Shown piece after piece: positions 7,780 to 16,740 of a DNA stretch of 64,000 nucleotides. Below the pieces are notes generated by a model, which was not told the origin of the DNA, did no database searches, and saw only the letters and a list, made by a program, of their open reading frames with translations. The DNA is from an uncultured Paludibacter sp. (GTDB lineage: Bacteria; Bacteroidota; Bacteroidia; Bacteroidales; Paludibacteraceae), in NCBI GenBank assembly GCA_937927845.1, contig CALFXE010000089.1, forward strand, positions 1-64,000, given 5' to 3'. Numbering within the stretch: the stretch's first letter is position 1; the number at the start of each line of letters is the position of its first letter. Made by a program: the position numbers and the translations under genes.

Positions 7780-9222
7780 ATGACCCCCATTACAATCCTA
7801 CTGACAGTCATCTTATATTTCGCTCTGCTATTTGCAGTATCCTATATTTCGGGTAGAAAGGCTGATAATGCAGGCTTTTTCACAGGTAATAGAAAATCAC
7901 CCTGGTATGTTGTTGCTTTTGCTACTATAGGAGCTGCTATTTCAGGTGCTACTTTTGTGTCGGTACCGGGGATGGTTGCCGTAAGTGGTTTTTCTTATCT
8001 GCAAATGGTGCTTGGTTTTGCAGTCGGACAAATTATTATTGCTTTTGTTTTAATTCCACTTTTCTTTAAAATGAATTTGGTTTCCATCTACGAATATCTT
8101 GAAAATCGCTTTGGAATTTCAACATATAGGGTAGGAGCGTGGTTCTTTTTTGTTTCGAAAATGTTAGGTGCTTCTATTCGACTGTTTATAGTTTGTGTCG
8201 TACTTCAATTACTTGTATTTGGTCCGCTTAATTTACCTTTTGCACTTAATTTACTTTTTACTGTGGGTATTGTTTGGCTTTATACATTTAAAGGAGGAGT
8301 AAAATCATTGATATGGACGGATTCTTTAAAAACATTTAGTTTGATTGTAACAGTTGGGCTGAGTATATATTATATTGCACGAAATATTGATGGTAGTTTG
8401 TTTGATATAATTGCAAATTCGAGTATGTCTAAAACCTTCTTCTTTGATGATATAAACGATAAAAGATATTTCTTCAAGCAGTTTTTTGCAGGTGTGTTTA
8501 CAGTTATTGCAATTTCAGGATTAGATCAGGATTTAATGCAGAAATCTCTTAGTTGTAAAAATACATTTGATTCTCAGAAGAATATGATTACAGGAGGCAT
8601 TCTACAGATATTTGTTAATTTACTGTTTCTGATGCTTGGTGTTTTACTGTATACTTTTGCTGCACATAATAATATAGCTTTACCGGATAAAGGAGATGAG
8701 GTTTTTCCTTTTCTTGCAACTAAAGGTTATTTTCCGATAATTATTAGTGTCTTGTTTGTAATTGGCTTAATATCTGCTGCTTATGCTGCTGCCGGATCAG
8801 CTCTTACCGCCCTTACCACTTCTTTTTTGATTGATATTTTGGGAGTTAAGAAAAAATCAGAACAGCAAGTGAAAAATCAGAGGATTAAAGTTCATGCAGC
8901 TATGGCTATAATTATAGCTGTTGTTATTTATGTTATTAATATGCTGAATGATGACTCTGTCATACAAACTGTATACAAGCTTGCAAGTTATACTTACGGT
9001 CCACTACTCGGTATTTTTATGTTCGGCATAATCACAAAAAAACAAGTAAAAGATAAATTCGTACCCTGGATTGCAATTTTATCTCCGATGCTTACGCTTA
9101 TCTTCGATTTAAACTCAAAACTCTGGTTTAATGGCTATGAATTTAGTCATGAGCGATTGATACTAAATGGATTATTTACTTTTATAGGTATGTGTTTTTT
9201 GATTAAGAAAAAAGAAAAATAG
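7780..9222 (+). CDS. Sodium:solute symporter (SSS family), probable amino-sugar importer
   Basis: The 480-residue protein is polytopic throughout (about 13 hydrophobic segments) and carries SSS landmarks: FTGNRKSPWYVVAFATIGAAISGATFVSVPG near residues 34-65, GGVKSLIWTDSLKT near 170, SGLDQDLMQKSLSCK near 245, and an Ala/Gly-rich GLISAAYAAAGSALTALTTSF segment. SSS carriers use the sodium gradient to import sugars, amino acids or related solutes. Position after namZ and near murQ and a BadF kinase suggests MurNAc or anhydro-MurNAc as substrate, as proposed for the Tannerella forsythia murTKQ cluster; the sequence alone does not fix the substrate. Translation starts 2 nt after a heptamer array. 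Confidence 0.9.
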   Translation: MTPITILLTVILYFALLFAVSYISGRKADNAGFFTGNRKSPWYVVAFATIGAAISGATFVSVPGMVAVSGFSYLQMVLGFAVGQIIIAFVLIPLFFKMNLVSIYEYLENRFGISTYRVGAWFFFVSKMLGASIRLFIVCVVLQLLVFGPLNLPFALNLLFTVGIVWLYTFKGGVKSLIWTDSLKTFSLIVTVGLSIYYIARNIDGSLFDIIANSSMSKTFFFDDINDKRYFFKQFFAGVFTVIAISGLDQDLMQKSLSCKNTFDSQKNMITGGILQIFVNLLFLMLGVLLYTFAAHNNIALPDKGDEVFPFLATKGYFPIIISVLFVIGLISAAYAAAGSALTALTTSFLIDILGVKKKSEQQVKNQRIKVHAAMAIIIAVVIYVINMLNDDSVIQTVYKLASYTYGPLLGIFMFGIITKKQVKDKFVPWIAILSPMLTLIFDLNSKLWFNGYEFSHERLILNGLFTFIGMCFLIKKKEK

Positions 9223-9232
9223 AGTTTATCAA

Positions 9233-10219
9233 CTATTTAACAGCATAAATCATTATATCCAAACCATAGGTGTTATCTGAATTAGATTTTAGCAGGATAC
9301 TCAATATTTTAGTCATTGGATTCGACTTTTTGACGTAATTTATTGTGCTGCCGTCCATTGCAACATTAAAAGCATATTCCGGACCCAGAGCCTCACCAAG
9401 TTTGTTCATGCAATCTTTAGCACGAGACATAATATTTTCTCCACTTTCTTCTTTTAAATATGGTATCACATAGCTAATTCTACCGGATAAATTTTCTTCA
9501 ATATAACAGTCTTTATAACCGGAAATCTGAAAGTTTGATGAGAAAAATGTTGATACAAATGAACCAAGGTCAATCTCATCACCCTTGAAGTTTGCAAAAG
9601 TATTTTTAGCTTCAGCCATAGTTTTTGCCAGATCATTACTAAAACTATCCGATTTCTTTGATTGGGTTACATAGCTATAATCATTATAAGGCATTTCAGA
9701 TATTTTATCGGAAAACCTATCTTTTTTTATACCCGGAAATTCAAAATTAAGCGAGTATTGTTCTGCGTGTTGCCTTATAATAAATGCTGCGTTATATAGT
9801 CTGAATCCTTGATCGGAAAAGAATGCAAAATTGTATCTATCATCTTGTAGAATTTCCCCCACAGACCTGAAAAATTGCATATTTGTAAAACATCCTTTCA
9901 AAGAGTTTGTAAGTTCTGTAACCTTATTGCGAGCTTGCTCTTTTGAGTTAAACACACCGAAATAAGCTGTAAAAGTTACATTATTAAAAATATCTGTTAT
10001 ACGGGTGCTTTCAGCTTCGGTAATTTGTAGCTGTGTGAAATAAGTAAATCCGTTTTTGTCCTGTTCGGTGTCTTTTCCGTTTTTAAGAGGTTCGAAATTT
10101 TGAACAGACAATTGCTCGAGTATGTTTAAAGCATTGCATAGACTCTTTTTCTGACTGAAAGAAAAAATATTCGACAGTAATAAAACTGATAGTACGAGGT
10201 GGAATTTGTAATTATTCAT
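9233..10219 (-). CDS. Exported protein of unknown function
   Basis: I do not recognise this family. The 328-residue protein begins with a signal peptide (MNNYKFHLVLSVLLLSNIFSFSQ) and lacks transmembrane segments afterwards, so it is probably periplasmic or surface-exposed. The body is mixed alpha/beta with two similar-looking stretches (FTAYFGVFNSKEQARNKV ... SLKGCF and YAFNVAMDGS), without catalytic motifs I can name. It begins 27 nt after the MORN-repeat gene on the same strand and is likely cotranscribed with it. It converges on the symporter gene with a gap of only 10 nt. Confidence 0.7.
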   Translation of the reverse strand: MNNYKFHLVLSVLLLSNIFSFSQKKSLCNALNILEQLSVQNFEPLKNGKDTEQDKNGFTYFTQLQITEAESTRITDIFNNVTFTAYFGVFNSKEQARNKVTELTNSLKGCFTNMQFFRSVGEILQDDRYNFAFFSDQGFRLYNAAFIIRQHAEQYSLNFEFPGIKKDRFSDKISEMPYNDYSYVTQSKKSDSFSNDLAKTMAEAKNTFANFKGDEIDLGSFVSTFFSSNFQISGYKDCYIEENLSGRISYVIPYLKEESGENIMSRAKDCMNKLGEALGPEYAFNVAMDGSTINYVKKSNPMTKILSILLKSNSDNTYGLDIMIYAVK

Positions 10220-10246
10220 ATTTTTTAAAATTAGTGTTGTTTGCTT

Positions 10247-11491
10247 TTAATAATCATATTCGTCATATTCGTCATATTCGTCAAAATCGTCATAGCTATT
10301 ATCGTTACTCCAATACGAACTCGACTGATTATATGTTCCAGTTGGCTTGTCGGAACCCCAATGACCTTCATATACTTTGGTGCCGGACGAATTATATAGA
10401 GTTCCATCTCCCCATCTTTGCCCATAAGATACATTCCCAATATATTTATATCCGTCCTTGTAATATATTGTCCCTTGTCCATTAGGTTTATTGTCTTTAA
10501 AGCCACCTGTGTACTTATATCCATTGTGACCAGTATATGTACCATTGCTAAACATTCCGTCAACGAATGTCCCCGAGAACCTATTTCCTTTTGAGTCTGA
10601 TGCAGTTCCTTTGCCATTGAATTTTCCGCCTGAAATCTCACTTTCTATAGTTATGTCATTAATAACTACATGTCCCCAGCCATTCACCAGATTACCATCT
10701 TTAAAGAATCCTTTCAATATCTTTGTATTTTGGCTTATAATTTTTAGCTCTCCCTGTCCGTTATATTTACCGTCTGATATTGACCCATTATAATAATCAA
10801 AATCATTAAATTTTAAAAATCCAGTTCCTGACCATGGATTACCATCTTTAAAAATACCTTCGAATTGTTTCTTATCTGAACCTGAAATAATAGTTAGTAT
10901 ACCATATCCGGAATATCTTCCATCCTTAAATTCTCCTTCAAAAGTCATGTTTGCCATTACAAGAAATCCCTTCCCGTTATAGATACTGCCATTCCTGAAT
11001 TCACCTTCTAACTTTTTACCATTAGCATAGTTGTATATTCCGTTGCCGTTCACTTTTCCGTCTAATAATTCACCGGTGTATTTATCTTCTCCAAACGGGA
11101 TAATACCCTTGCCGGTTACAAATGATGAAGAGTTGAAAGTGCCATCGAAATAGAAACCACGATCTTTATTAGTAAATTTTCCGTTCCCATTGAGCTTGCC
11201 ATCAACAAAATTACCTGCTAACACGCTGCCATCAGTATATGTCATGGTGCCGCTTCCTGTAAGTAACCCATTAGTAAAAGTTCCGACATATGTAAAAGAA
11301 TTATCTAAAGTGTAAGTTCCTTTACCTTCCCATTCACCATTTTTCCACTGACCTTCGTAAACTCCATCGTAATACTTAAATGTACCTTTTCCGTTTTTAC
11401 AATCACCTGAAAGACATTGTGCCTCTGTAGTTGTAAGTCCAAAACTTGTAATGCTTATGACTGTAATAGTTAATAATTTTATTAAATCCAT
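10247..11491 (-). CDS. Exported MORN-repeat protein with acidic EYD tail
   Basis: After a signal peptide (MDLIKLLTITVISITSFGLTTTEAQ) the protein is almost entirely MORN repeats, about 15 of them, for example YEGQWKNGEWEGKGTYTL, YVGTFTNGLLTGSGTMTY, YTGELLDGKVNGNGIYNY and YTGGFKDNKPNGQGTIYY. MORN repeats form beta-hairpin solenoids that often scaffold membranes or bind partners. The C-terminus is acidic and Tyr-rich (DDFDEYDEYDEYDY), encoded by three copies of a 9-nt unit. I prefer the ATG at 11491 over a longer frame from 11536, because it places the signal peptide at the N-terminus. The partner gene at 9233-10219 follows 27 nt downstream. Function unknown. Confidence 0.88.
   Translation of the reverse strand: MDLIKLLTITVISITSFGLTTTEAQCLSGDCKNGKGTFKYYDGVYEGQWKNGEWEGKGTYTLDNSFTYVGTFTNGLLTGSGTMTYTDGSVLAGNFVDGKLNGNGKFTNKDRGFYFDGTFNSSSFVTGKGIIPFGEDKYTGELLDGKVNGNGIYNYANGKKLEGEFRNGSIYNGKGFLVMANMTFEGEFKDGRYSGYGILTIISGSDKKQFEGIFKDGNPWSGTGFLKFNDFDYYNGSISDGKYNGQGELKIISQNTKILKGFFKDGNLVNGWGHVVINDITIESEISGGKFNGKGTASDSKGNRFSGTFVDGMFSNGTYTGHNGYKYTGGFKDNKPNGQGTIYYKDGYKYIGNVSYGQRWGDGTLYNSSGTKVYEGHWGSDKPTGTYNQSSSYWSNDNSYDDFDEYDEYDEYDY
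10255..10281 (-). repeat. Three tandem 9-nt units encoding EYD repeats
   Basis: CATATTCGT occurs three times head to tail on the plus strand, giving the acidic Glu-Tyr-Asp repeats at the end of the MORN protein. Copy number could change without shifting the frame. Confidence 0.85.
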
Positions 11492-11646
11492 GATAGTTGT
11501 AATTTTAGTTTGATATTTTAACATTGTAGAGGTCAAAATTGTTTTAGGATACTTAGCTTTTTTGTTAATTGTCTTTCGTTTTTTGTGAATAATTTTAACA
11601 AAAGAAATTGGAACATGTTTTCTGCGAGATAATCACTTTTTTTCCA

Positions 11647-11654
11647 TATATTTG
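11647..11654 (+). promoter_or_regulatory. Putative -7 box for the bcp-ppa operon
   Basis: TATATTTG fits TAnnTTTG and lies 25 nt before the bcp ATG. The -33 region is weak. Confidence 0.45.
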
Positions 11655-11679
11655 TGCTCTAATTTCAAATTAAATTATT

Positions 11680-12132
11680 ATGGCTTTGAATATAGGTGAT
11701 AAAGCACCTGAAGTTCTTGGTATCAATCAAGATGGAAAAGAAATAAAAATATCTGATTATAAAGGTAAAAAAATTGTATTGTACTTCTATCCAAAGGATA
11801 ACACTCCCGGATGTACTGCTCAAGCATGTAATCTTCGAGATAATTTTAGTGAGCTGAGAAAATCAGGATACGAAATAATTGGTGTAAGTGCCGATAGTGA
11901 GAAATCTCATCAGGGATTTATTGCTAAATATGACTTGCCTTTCGATTTGATTGCTGATGCAGATAAAACACTGTCTACTATCTTTGGTACATGGGGTGAA
12001 AAATCTATGTATGGCAGGAAGTATATGGGTATGTTTAGAACTACATTCATTATCGATGAAAATGGTATAATAGAGAGAGTTATAAGTCCGAAAGAAGTAA
12101 AAACAAAAGATCACACTGCACAAATTTTATGA
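11680..12132 (+). CDS. bcp: Thioredoxin-dependent thiol peroxidase, Bcp/PrxQ type
   Basis: This 150-residue peroxiredoxin reduces hydrogen peroxide and organic hydroperoxides in the cytoplasm with electrons from thioredoxin. The active-site word [19 protein letters not shown] carries the peroxidatic Cys45 and the resolving Cys50, the E. coli BCP arrangement. The remaining thioredoxin-fold blocks ([33 protein letters not shown] [14 protein letters not shown]) are intact and the length is normal. Its stop overlaps the start of the pyrophosphatase gene by 4 nt (ATGA), so the two form a coupled operon. Confidence 0.94.
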   Translation: MALNIGDKAPEVLGINQDGKEIKISDYKGKKIVLYFYPKDNTPGCTAQACNLRDNFSELRKSGYEIIGVSADSEKSHQGFIAKYDLPFDLIADADKTLSTIFGTWGEKSMYGRKYMGMFRTTFIIDENGIIERVISPKEVKTKDHTAQIL

Positions 12133-12692
12133 GAAGTAATTTTAATCCATGGCATCAAGTTGTGCCTCAGACCGATAGAGTAGATGTTGTAAAGGGCATT
12201 ATCGAAATACCTAAAGGAAATCGTGCTAAATATGAATTGGATAAGGAAAGCGGACTGCTGAAACTCGACAGAGTATTATATTCTTCTGTGTATTATCCTC
12301 ATAATTATGGATTTATCCCTCAAACATATTGTGATGATAAAGACCCGCTTGATATTATGATTTTATCCCGTATAGATGTAGTGCCTCTTTGTATTGTGGA
12401 AGCAAGGGTGATTGGTGTTATGAGGATGCTTGATAATGGTGAAGCTGATGATAAAATCATTGCTGTTGCTGCCGGCGACCCAAGTGTTAATCATTATAAT
12501 GATGTTACTGATCTTCCTCCTCATGTGCGTCAAGAGACTATGAGTTTTTTTGAGGATTATACAAAACTTGAAAATAAGACTGTAGTAGTTGAAGAATATT
12601 TTAATAAAGAAGTTGCACTTCAAATTATTGAAGATGCTTACAAACTGTATCAAAAAAATTACGGTGAACTGCATAAATGGTTTTTCGGATAA
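12129..12692 (+). CDS. ppa: Inorganic pyrophosphatase, family I
   Basis: Soluble family I pyrophosphatase hydrolyses PPi to phosphate in the cytoplasm and pulls biosynthetic reactions forward. The 187-residue protein has the family's metal-binding signature [10 protein letters not shown] (DxDPxD), the [12 protein letters not shown] block and the [23 protein letters not shown]-terminal region. It starts within the bcp stop codon (ATGA overlap), implying translational coupling. A hairpin with a T-run follows 20 nt after the stop. Confidence 0.95.
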   Translation: MRSNFNPWHQVVPQTDRVDVVKGIIEIPKGNRAKYELDKESGLLKLDRVLYSSVYYPHNYGFIPQTYCDDKDPLDIMILSRIDVVPLCIVEARVIGVMRMLDNGEADDKIIAVAAGDPSVNHYNDVTDLPPHVRQETMSFFEDYTKLENKTVVVEEYFNKEVALQIIEDAYKLYQKNYGELHKWFFG

Positions 12693-12712
12693 AGAAATTT
12701 AAAATAAATTAA

Positions 12713-12739
12713 GGGACGTAGATTTTTCGTCTCTTTTTT
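12713..12739 (+). terminator. Rho-independent terminator after ppa
   Basis: GGGACG at 12713-12718 pairs with CGTCTC at 12728-12733 (one G-T pair), followed by six T. Confidence 0.65.
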
Positions 12740-12763
12740 ATTTTTTAAAGCTGTAAAAAATAT

Positions 12764-12771
12764 TATCTTTG
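12764..12771 (+). promoter_or_regulatory. Putative -7 box for purL
   Basis: TATCTTTG, a strong match to TAnnTTTG, sits 23 nt before the purL ATG and just after the ppa terminator. No clear TTG is present at -33. Confidence 0.5.
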
Positions 12772-12794
12772 CACTTCAAAAAATCTACTTCCTC

Positions 12795-15700
12795 ATGATT
12801 AAATTTTTTAAAACCGCATCTCAAAATTTATTTGCCGTTAAATCGGTAAATGTTCTTTCTGAAAACGATATTCAAAAATTAGTATGGTTATTCGATGGTG
12901 CTCAGGCTCTCGACCAATCTGTTGTCGATGGTGTTTACATCGGACCGCGTCGTGAAATGATCACACCATGGAGTACTAATGCTGTAGAAATTACTCAAAA
13001 TATGGGTATTGCAAATATCGAAAGAATAGAAGAATTCAAATTTGTACAAAGTAAGCCAACTGACTCTGCTGAAATCGATTACGATCCTATGCTTGAGGCT
13101 TTGTATAATTCTTTAGATCAGGATATGTTTACTATAGATAAACAACCGGATCCTATTATTTATATTGATGATATTGCTGCTTATAACGAGCAGGAAGGTC
13201 TCGCTCTCAGTCAGGATGAAATTCTTTATTTAAACGAAGTAAGTGAAAAAGTTGGAAGAAAACTTACTGATTCAGAAGTGTTTGGTTTCTCTCAAGTAAA
13301 CTCAGAACATTGTCGCCATAAAATATTTAATGGTCAGTTTATTATTGATGGTGAAGAAATGCCTGATTCTTTATTTTCTTTAATTCGCAAGACTTCAAAG
13401 GAGAACCCTAATCAGTTAGTTTCTGCTTATAAGGATAATGTGTCTTTCAATGCCGGTCCGGTTATCGAACAATTTGCTCCACAATCTGGTGATAAAGCTG
13501 ATTTTTTTGGTACCAAGCAAATTGAAACTGTGCTTTCAATGAAGGCTGAAACACATAATTTCCCTACTACAGTTGAGCCTTTCAATGGCGGTGCAACCGG
13601 TTCTGGAGGTGAAATACGCGACCGTTTAGGTGGTGGTAAAGCAAGTCTTCCGAGTGCAGGTATTTCTGTATATATGACTTCTTATCCAAGAAATAAAGCT
13701 GAAGATATAAATAGAATAAAGGCTGATGTTAAACCTTGGGAGAATAATATCAATCCAAGAAAATGGTTGTACCAAACGCCTGAACAAATTCTTATTAAGG
13801 CTTCTAATGGTGCATCTGATTTTGGTAATAAATACGGTCAACCTCTTATTTGCGGTTCACTTCTGACTTTTGAACATGAGGAAAATGATAAAAAATTCGG
13901 TTACGATAAAGTTATTATGCTTGCAGGTGGTATCGGTTACGGAAATCGCAGAGATGCTCTAAAAGGTACACCCGCAGTAGGTGATAAGATGGTGATGATG
14001 GGTGGTGATAACTATCGTATCGGAATGGGTGGAGGTGCTGTTTCGTCTGTTGATACCGGTCATTATGATAATGCAGTGGAATTGAATGCTGTTCAACGTT
14101 CAAACCCAGAGATGCAAAAACGTGTAGCTAATGTTATTCGTACATTGGCTGAATCAGACGAAAATCCTATTGTGTCTATACACGACCATGGTGCAGGCGG
14201 TCATCTGAATTGCTTGTCGGAATTGGTTGAAACTACAGGAGGTAAAATCGATATGTCGCAATTACCTGTTGGCGATCCTACTTTAAGTGCAAAAGAAATT
14301 GTTGGTAATGAAAGTCAGGAACGTATGGGCTTGCTTATAAAAGCTAAAGATATTGAATTAGTTCAGAAAATAGCTGAACGTGAAAGAGCGCCTATGTATG
14401 TAATAGGTGAAGCTACAGGCGACATGAATTTTGTCTTCGAACAAGCTGATGGTCAGCGACCTATCGATATTAAGTTAGAATACATGTTTGGCAAACCACC
14501 TAAAACCGTAATGAATGATGTTACAGTTGAAGAACATTATTCTCCTTTTGAAGTGTCTGATAATCAATTGCAAACCTATCTGAAAAATGTTTTGCAAATG
14601 GAGTCAGTTGCTTGCAAAGATTGGCTTACTAATAAAGTCGACCGCTCTGTTACCGGCTTAGTTGCACGTCAACAATGTCTCGGTGAAGTTCAGTTGCCAT
14701 TGAGCGACTTGGGTGTTGTTGCACTTGATTATCGTGGAAAGTCGGGTATCGCTTCTGCTATTGGTCATGCTCCACTTATTGCGATGGCTGATCCTGCTGC
14801 CGGCTCGGTAATGGCTGTTGCTGAGGCTCTTACGAATATTGTATGGGCTTCGCTTGCTGAAGGTATTAAGTCCGTGTCTTTAAGTGCCAACTGGATGTGG
14901 CCATGCAAAAATCAGGGTGAAGATGCTCGTTTGTATAAGGCTGTTGAGGCTTGTAGCGATTTTGTAATTGCTCTTGGTATAAACATTCCTACAGGTAAGG
15001 ACTCATTATCTATGACACAAAAATATGGTGATGAAAAAGTTTTCTCTCCCGGTACTGTTATTATTTCAGCCTCAGGTGAAGTTGCAGATGTGAAGAAAAC
15101 TGTTAGTCCGGTTCTTGTAAATGATTTGGATACTGCTATTTATCATATCGATTTTTCTTTTGACAAACAAAGGCTTGGAGCTTCTGTGTTAGCTCAAACT
15201 CTAAATAAAGTTGGTGATGATGTTCCGACTGTTAAAGATGCTGATTATTTTAAATCTGCTTTTGCAGCTATTCAGGAGCTAATTAACAATAATCTTATTC
15301 TTGCCGGTCATGATATTTCTGAGGGAGGTATGATTACAGCCTTATTGGAAATGTGTTTCGGTAATAATTCCGGTGGATTATCAGTTGATTTGAATACTTT
15401 GGCAGGTGACTCCATTGTAACTAATTTATTTGCTGAAAATCCGGGTGTCCTGATACAGGTAAAAGATAAAAAAGCAGTTGAGAAAGTGCTTAATTCGTAC
15501 AATTTAGGTTTTACGCATATTGCAACCCCAATTGAAGAAAGACGTATAGATATTCAAAAGAAAAAGGTATCATATACTTTCTCTATAAATGAATTGAGAG
15601 ATATCTGGTATCATTCGTCTTATCTTCTCGACAGAAAACAAAGCGGTGATACTTGTGCTACTCAGCGTTTTGATAATTATAAAAACCAGCCATTGGATAT

Positions 15701-16526
15701 TCAGTTTAAAGATGGATTTACCGGCAAATTATCACAGTTTAATCTAACTCAGGATCGTAAGCCAAGTGGTGTGAAAGCAGCAATTATCCGTGAAAAAGGT
15801 ACAAATGGTGATAGAGAAATGGCTTATTCGCTTTATCTTGCAGGTTTCGATGTAAAAGATGTGCATATGACCGATCTTGTTAATGGTCGCGAAAATCTTG
15901 AAGATGTTAATATGTTGGTTTTCTGCGGTGGCTTTTCTAACTCTGATGTTTTTGGCTCTGCAAAAGGTTGGGCAGGAGCATTTATATATAGCGATAAAGC
16001 AAAATTAGCATTGGAAAACTTCTATAAACGTGAAGATACTCTAAGTCTGGGTGTTTGTAACGGTTGTCAGTTAATGGTTGAATTGGATTTAATCAAGCAA
16101 AAAGGCAATAGTAAAGTAAAAATGTCTTATAATGATTCTAATAAATTTGATTCCGGATTTGTTGGTATTACTATTCCTGAAAACAATTCGGTTATGCTTG
16201 GTTCGTTATCAAACAGTAAGTTAGCAACTTGGTTTGCTCATGGTGAGGGTAAATTTGTTCTACCTTTAGATGAAGCAAATTATCATATTGCTGCAAAATA
16301 TTCATACGACAGTTTTCCTGCAAATCCTAATGGGTCATCTTATTCGGCTGCTGCTATTTCTTCTGCCGATGGGCGACATCTTGCAATGATGCCTCATCTT
16401 GAACGAGCAATTTTCCCATGGGAATGGGCATACTATCCTGAAAATAGAGTTAAAAATGATGAAATAACTCCATGGGTAGAAGCTTTTGTTAATGCAAGAA
16501 AATGGGTTGAGAAAAATCAGAAATAA
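12795..16526 (+). CDS. purL: Phosphoribosylformylglycinamidine synthase, single-chain
   Basis: The 1243-residue enzyme catalyses the ATP- and glutamine-dependent conversion of FGAR to FGAM in purine synthesis. All parts of the large PurL form are present: a PurS-like N-terminus, the FGAM synthase core (VNSEHCRHKIFNGQF, MKAETHNFPTTVEPFNGGATGSGGEIRD), a second AIRS half (AVAEALTNIVWASLAEGIKSVSLSANWMWP) and a C-terminal glutamine amidotransferase with nucleophile Cys in LGVCNGCQLM and His/Glu in MMPHLERA. Length is close to the 1295 of E. coli PurL, so no separate purQ or purS is needed. The gene is alone, with a promoter box before it and a terminator after it. Confidence 0.97.
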   Translation: MIKFFKTASQNLFAVKSVNVLSENDIQKLVWLFDGAQALDQSVVDGVYIGPRREMITPWSTNAVEITQNMGIANIERIEEFKFVQSKPTDSAEIDYDPMLEALYNSLDQDMFTIDKQPDPIIYIDDIAAYNEQEGLALSQDEILYLNEVSEKVGRKLTDSEVFGFSQVNSEHCRHKIFNGQFIIDGEEMPDSLFSLIRKTSKENPNQLVSAYKDNVSFNAGPVIEQFAPQSGDKADFFGTKQIETVLSMKAETHNFPTTVEPFNGGATGSGGEIRDRLGGGKASLPSAGISVYMTSYPRNKAEDINRIKADVKPWENNINPRKWLYQTPEQILIKASNGASDFGNKYGQPLICGSLLTFEHEENDKKFGYDKVIMLAGGIGYGNRRDALKGTPAVGDKMVMMGGDNYRIGMGGGAVSSVDTGHYDNAVELNAVQRSNPEMQKRVANVIRTLAESDENPIVSIHDHGAGGHLNCLSELVETTGGKIDMSQLPVGDPTLSAKEIVGNESQERMGLLIKAKDIELVQKIAERERAPMYVIGEATGDMNFVFEQADGQRPIDIKLEYMFGKPPKTVMNDVTVEEHYSPFEVSDNQLQTYLKNVLQMESVACKDWLTNKVDRSVTGLVARQQCLGEVQLPLSDLGVVALDYRGKSGIASAIGHAPLIAMADPAAGSVMAVAEALTNIVWASLAEGIKSVSLSANWMWPCKNQGEDARLYKAVEACSDFVIALGINIPTGKDSLSMTQKYGDEKVFSPGTVIISASGEVADVKKTVSPVLVNDLDTAIYHIDFSFDKQRLGASVLAQTLNKVGDDVPTVKDADYFKSAFAAIQELINNNLILAGHDISEGGMITALLEMCFGNNSGGLSVDLNTLAGDSIVTNLFAENPGVLIQVKDKKAVEKVLNSYNLGFTHIATPIEERRIDIQKKKVSYTFSINELRDIWYHSSYLLDRKQSGDTCATQRFDNYKNQPLDIQFKDGFTGKLSQFNLTQDRKPSGVKAAIIREKGTNGDREMAYSLYLAGFDVKDVHMTDLVNGRENLEDVNMLVFCGGFSNSDVFGSAKGWAGAFIYSDKAKLALENFYKREDTLSLGVCNGCQLMVELDLIKQKGNSKVKMSYNDSNKFDSGFVGITIPENNSVMLGSLSNSKLATWFAHGEGKFVLPLDEANYHIAAKYSYDSFPANPNGSSYSAAAISSADGRHLAMMPHLERAIFPWEWAYYPENRVKNDEITPWVEAFVNARKWVEKNQK

Positions 16527-16561
16527 CAAGATAAACTCTTGATATTGCGATTAATATTTAT

Positions 16562-16616
16562 CCCGCATGAGAAAATAATTATTAAGTGATGATTATTTGA
16601 CTTATGCGGGTTTTTT
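16562..16616 (+). terminator. Rho-independent terminator after purL
   Basis: CCCGCAT at 16562-16568 pairs with ATGCGGG at 16604-16610, with further pairing in the long AT-rich loop, followed by six T. Confidence 0.75.
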
Positions 16617-16698
16617 ATATGATAATTTATGCATTACTTAATAATCTAAAATGGCGTTAATAGTTATTAATTCAATGATTTATAAATATATTTTGTTG

Positions 16699-16706
16699 TA
16701 CATTTG
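16699..16706 (+). promoter_or_regulatory. Putative -7 box of the bat operon
   Basis: TACATTTG (TAnnTTTG) lies 34 nt before the moxR ATG. No convincing -33 element was found. Confidence 0.45.
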
Positions 16707-16740
16707 TTTGCTTTTAACATAAAATTTTTATTTTAATTAT

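Noticed and set aside
10231..10641. 136-residue minus-strand ORF overlapping the MORN gene
   Set aside because: A different frame of the same strand as the MORN protein; the MORN frame continues throughout and explains the sequence.
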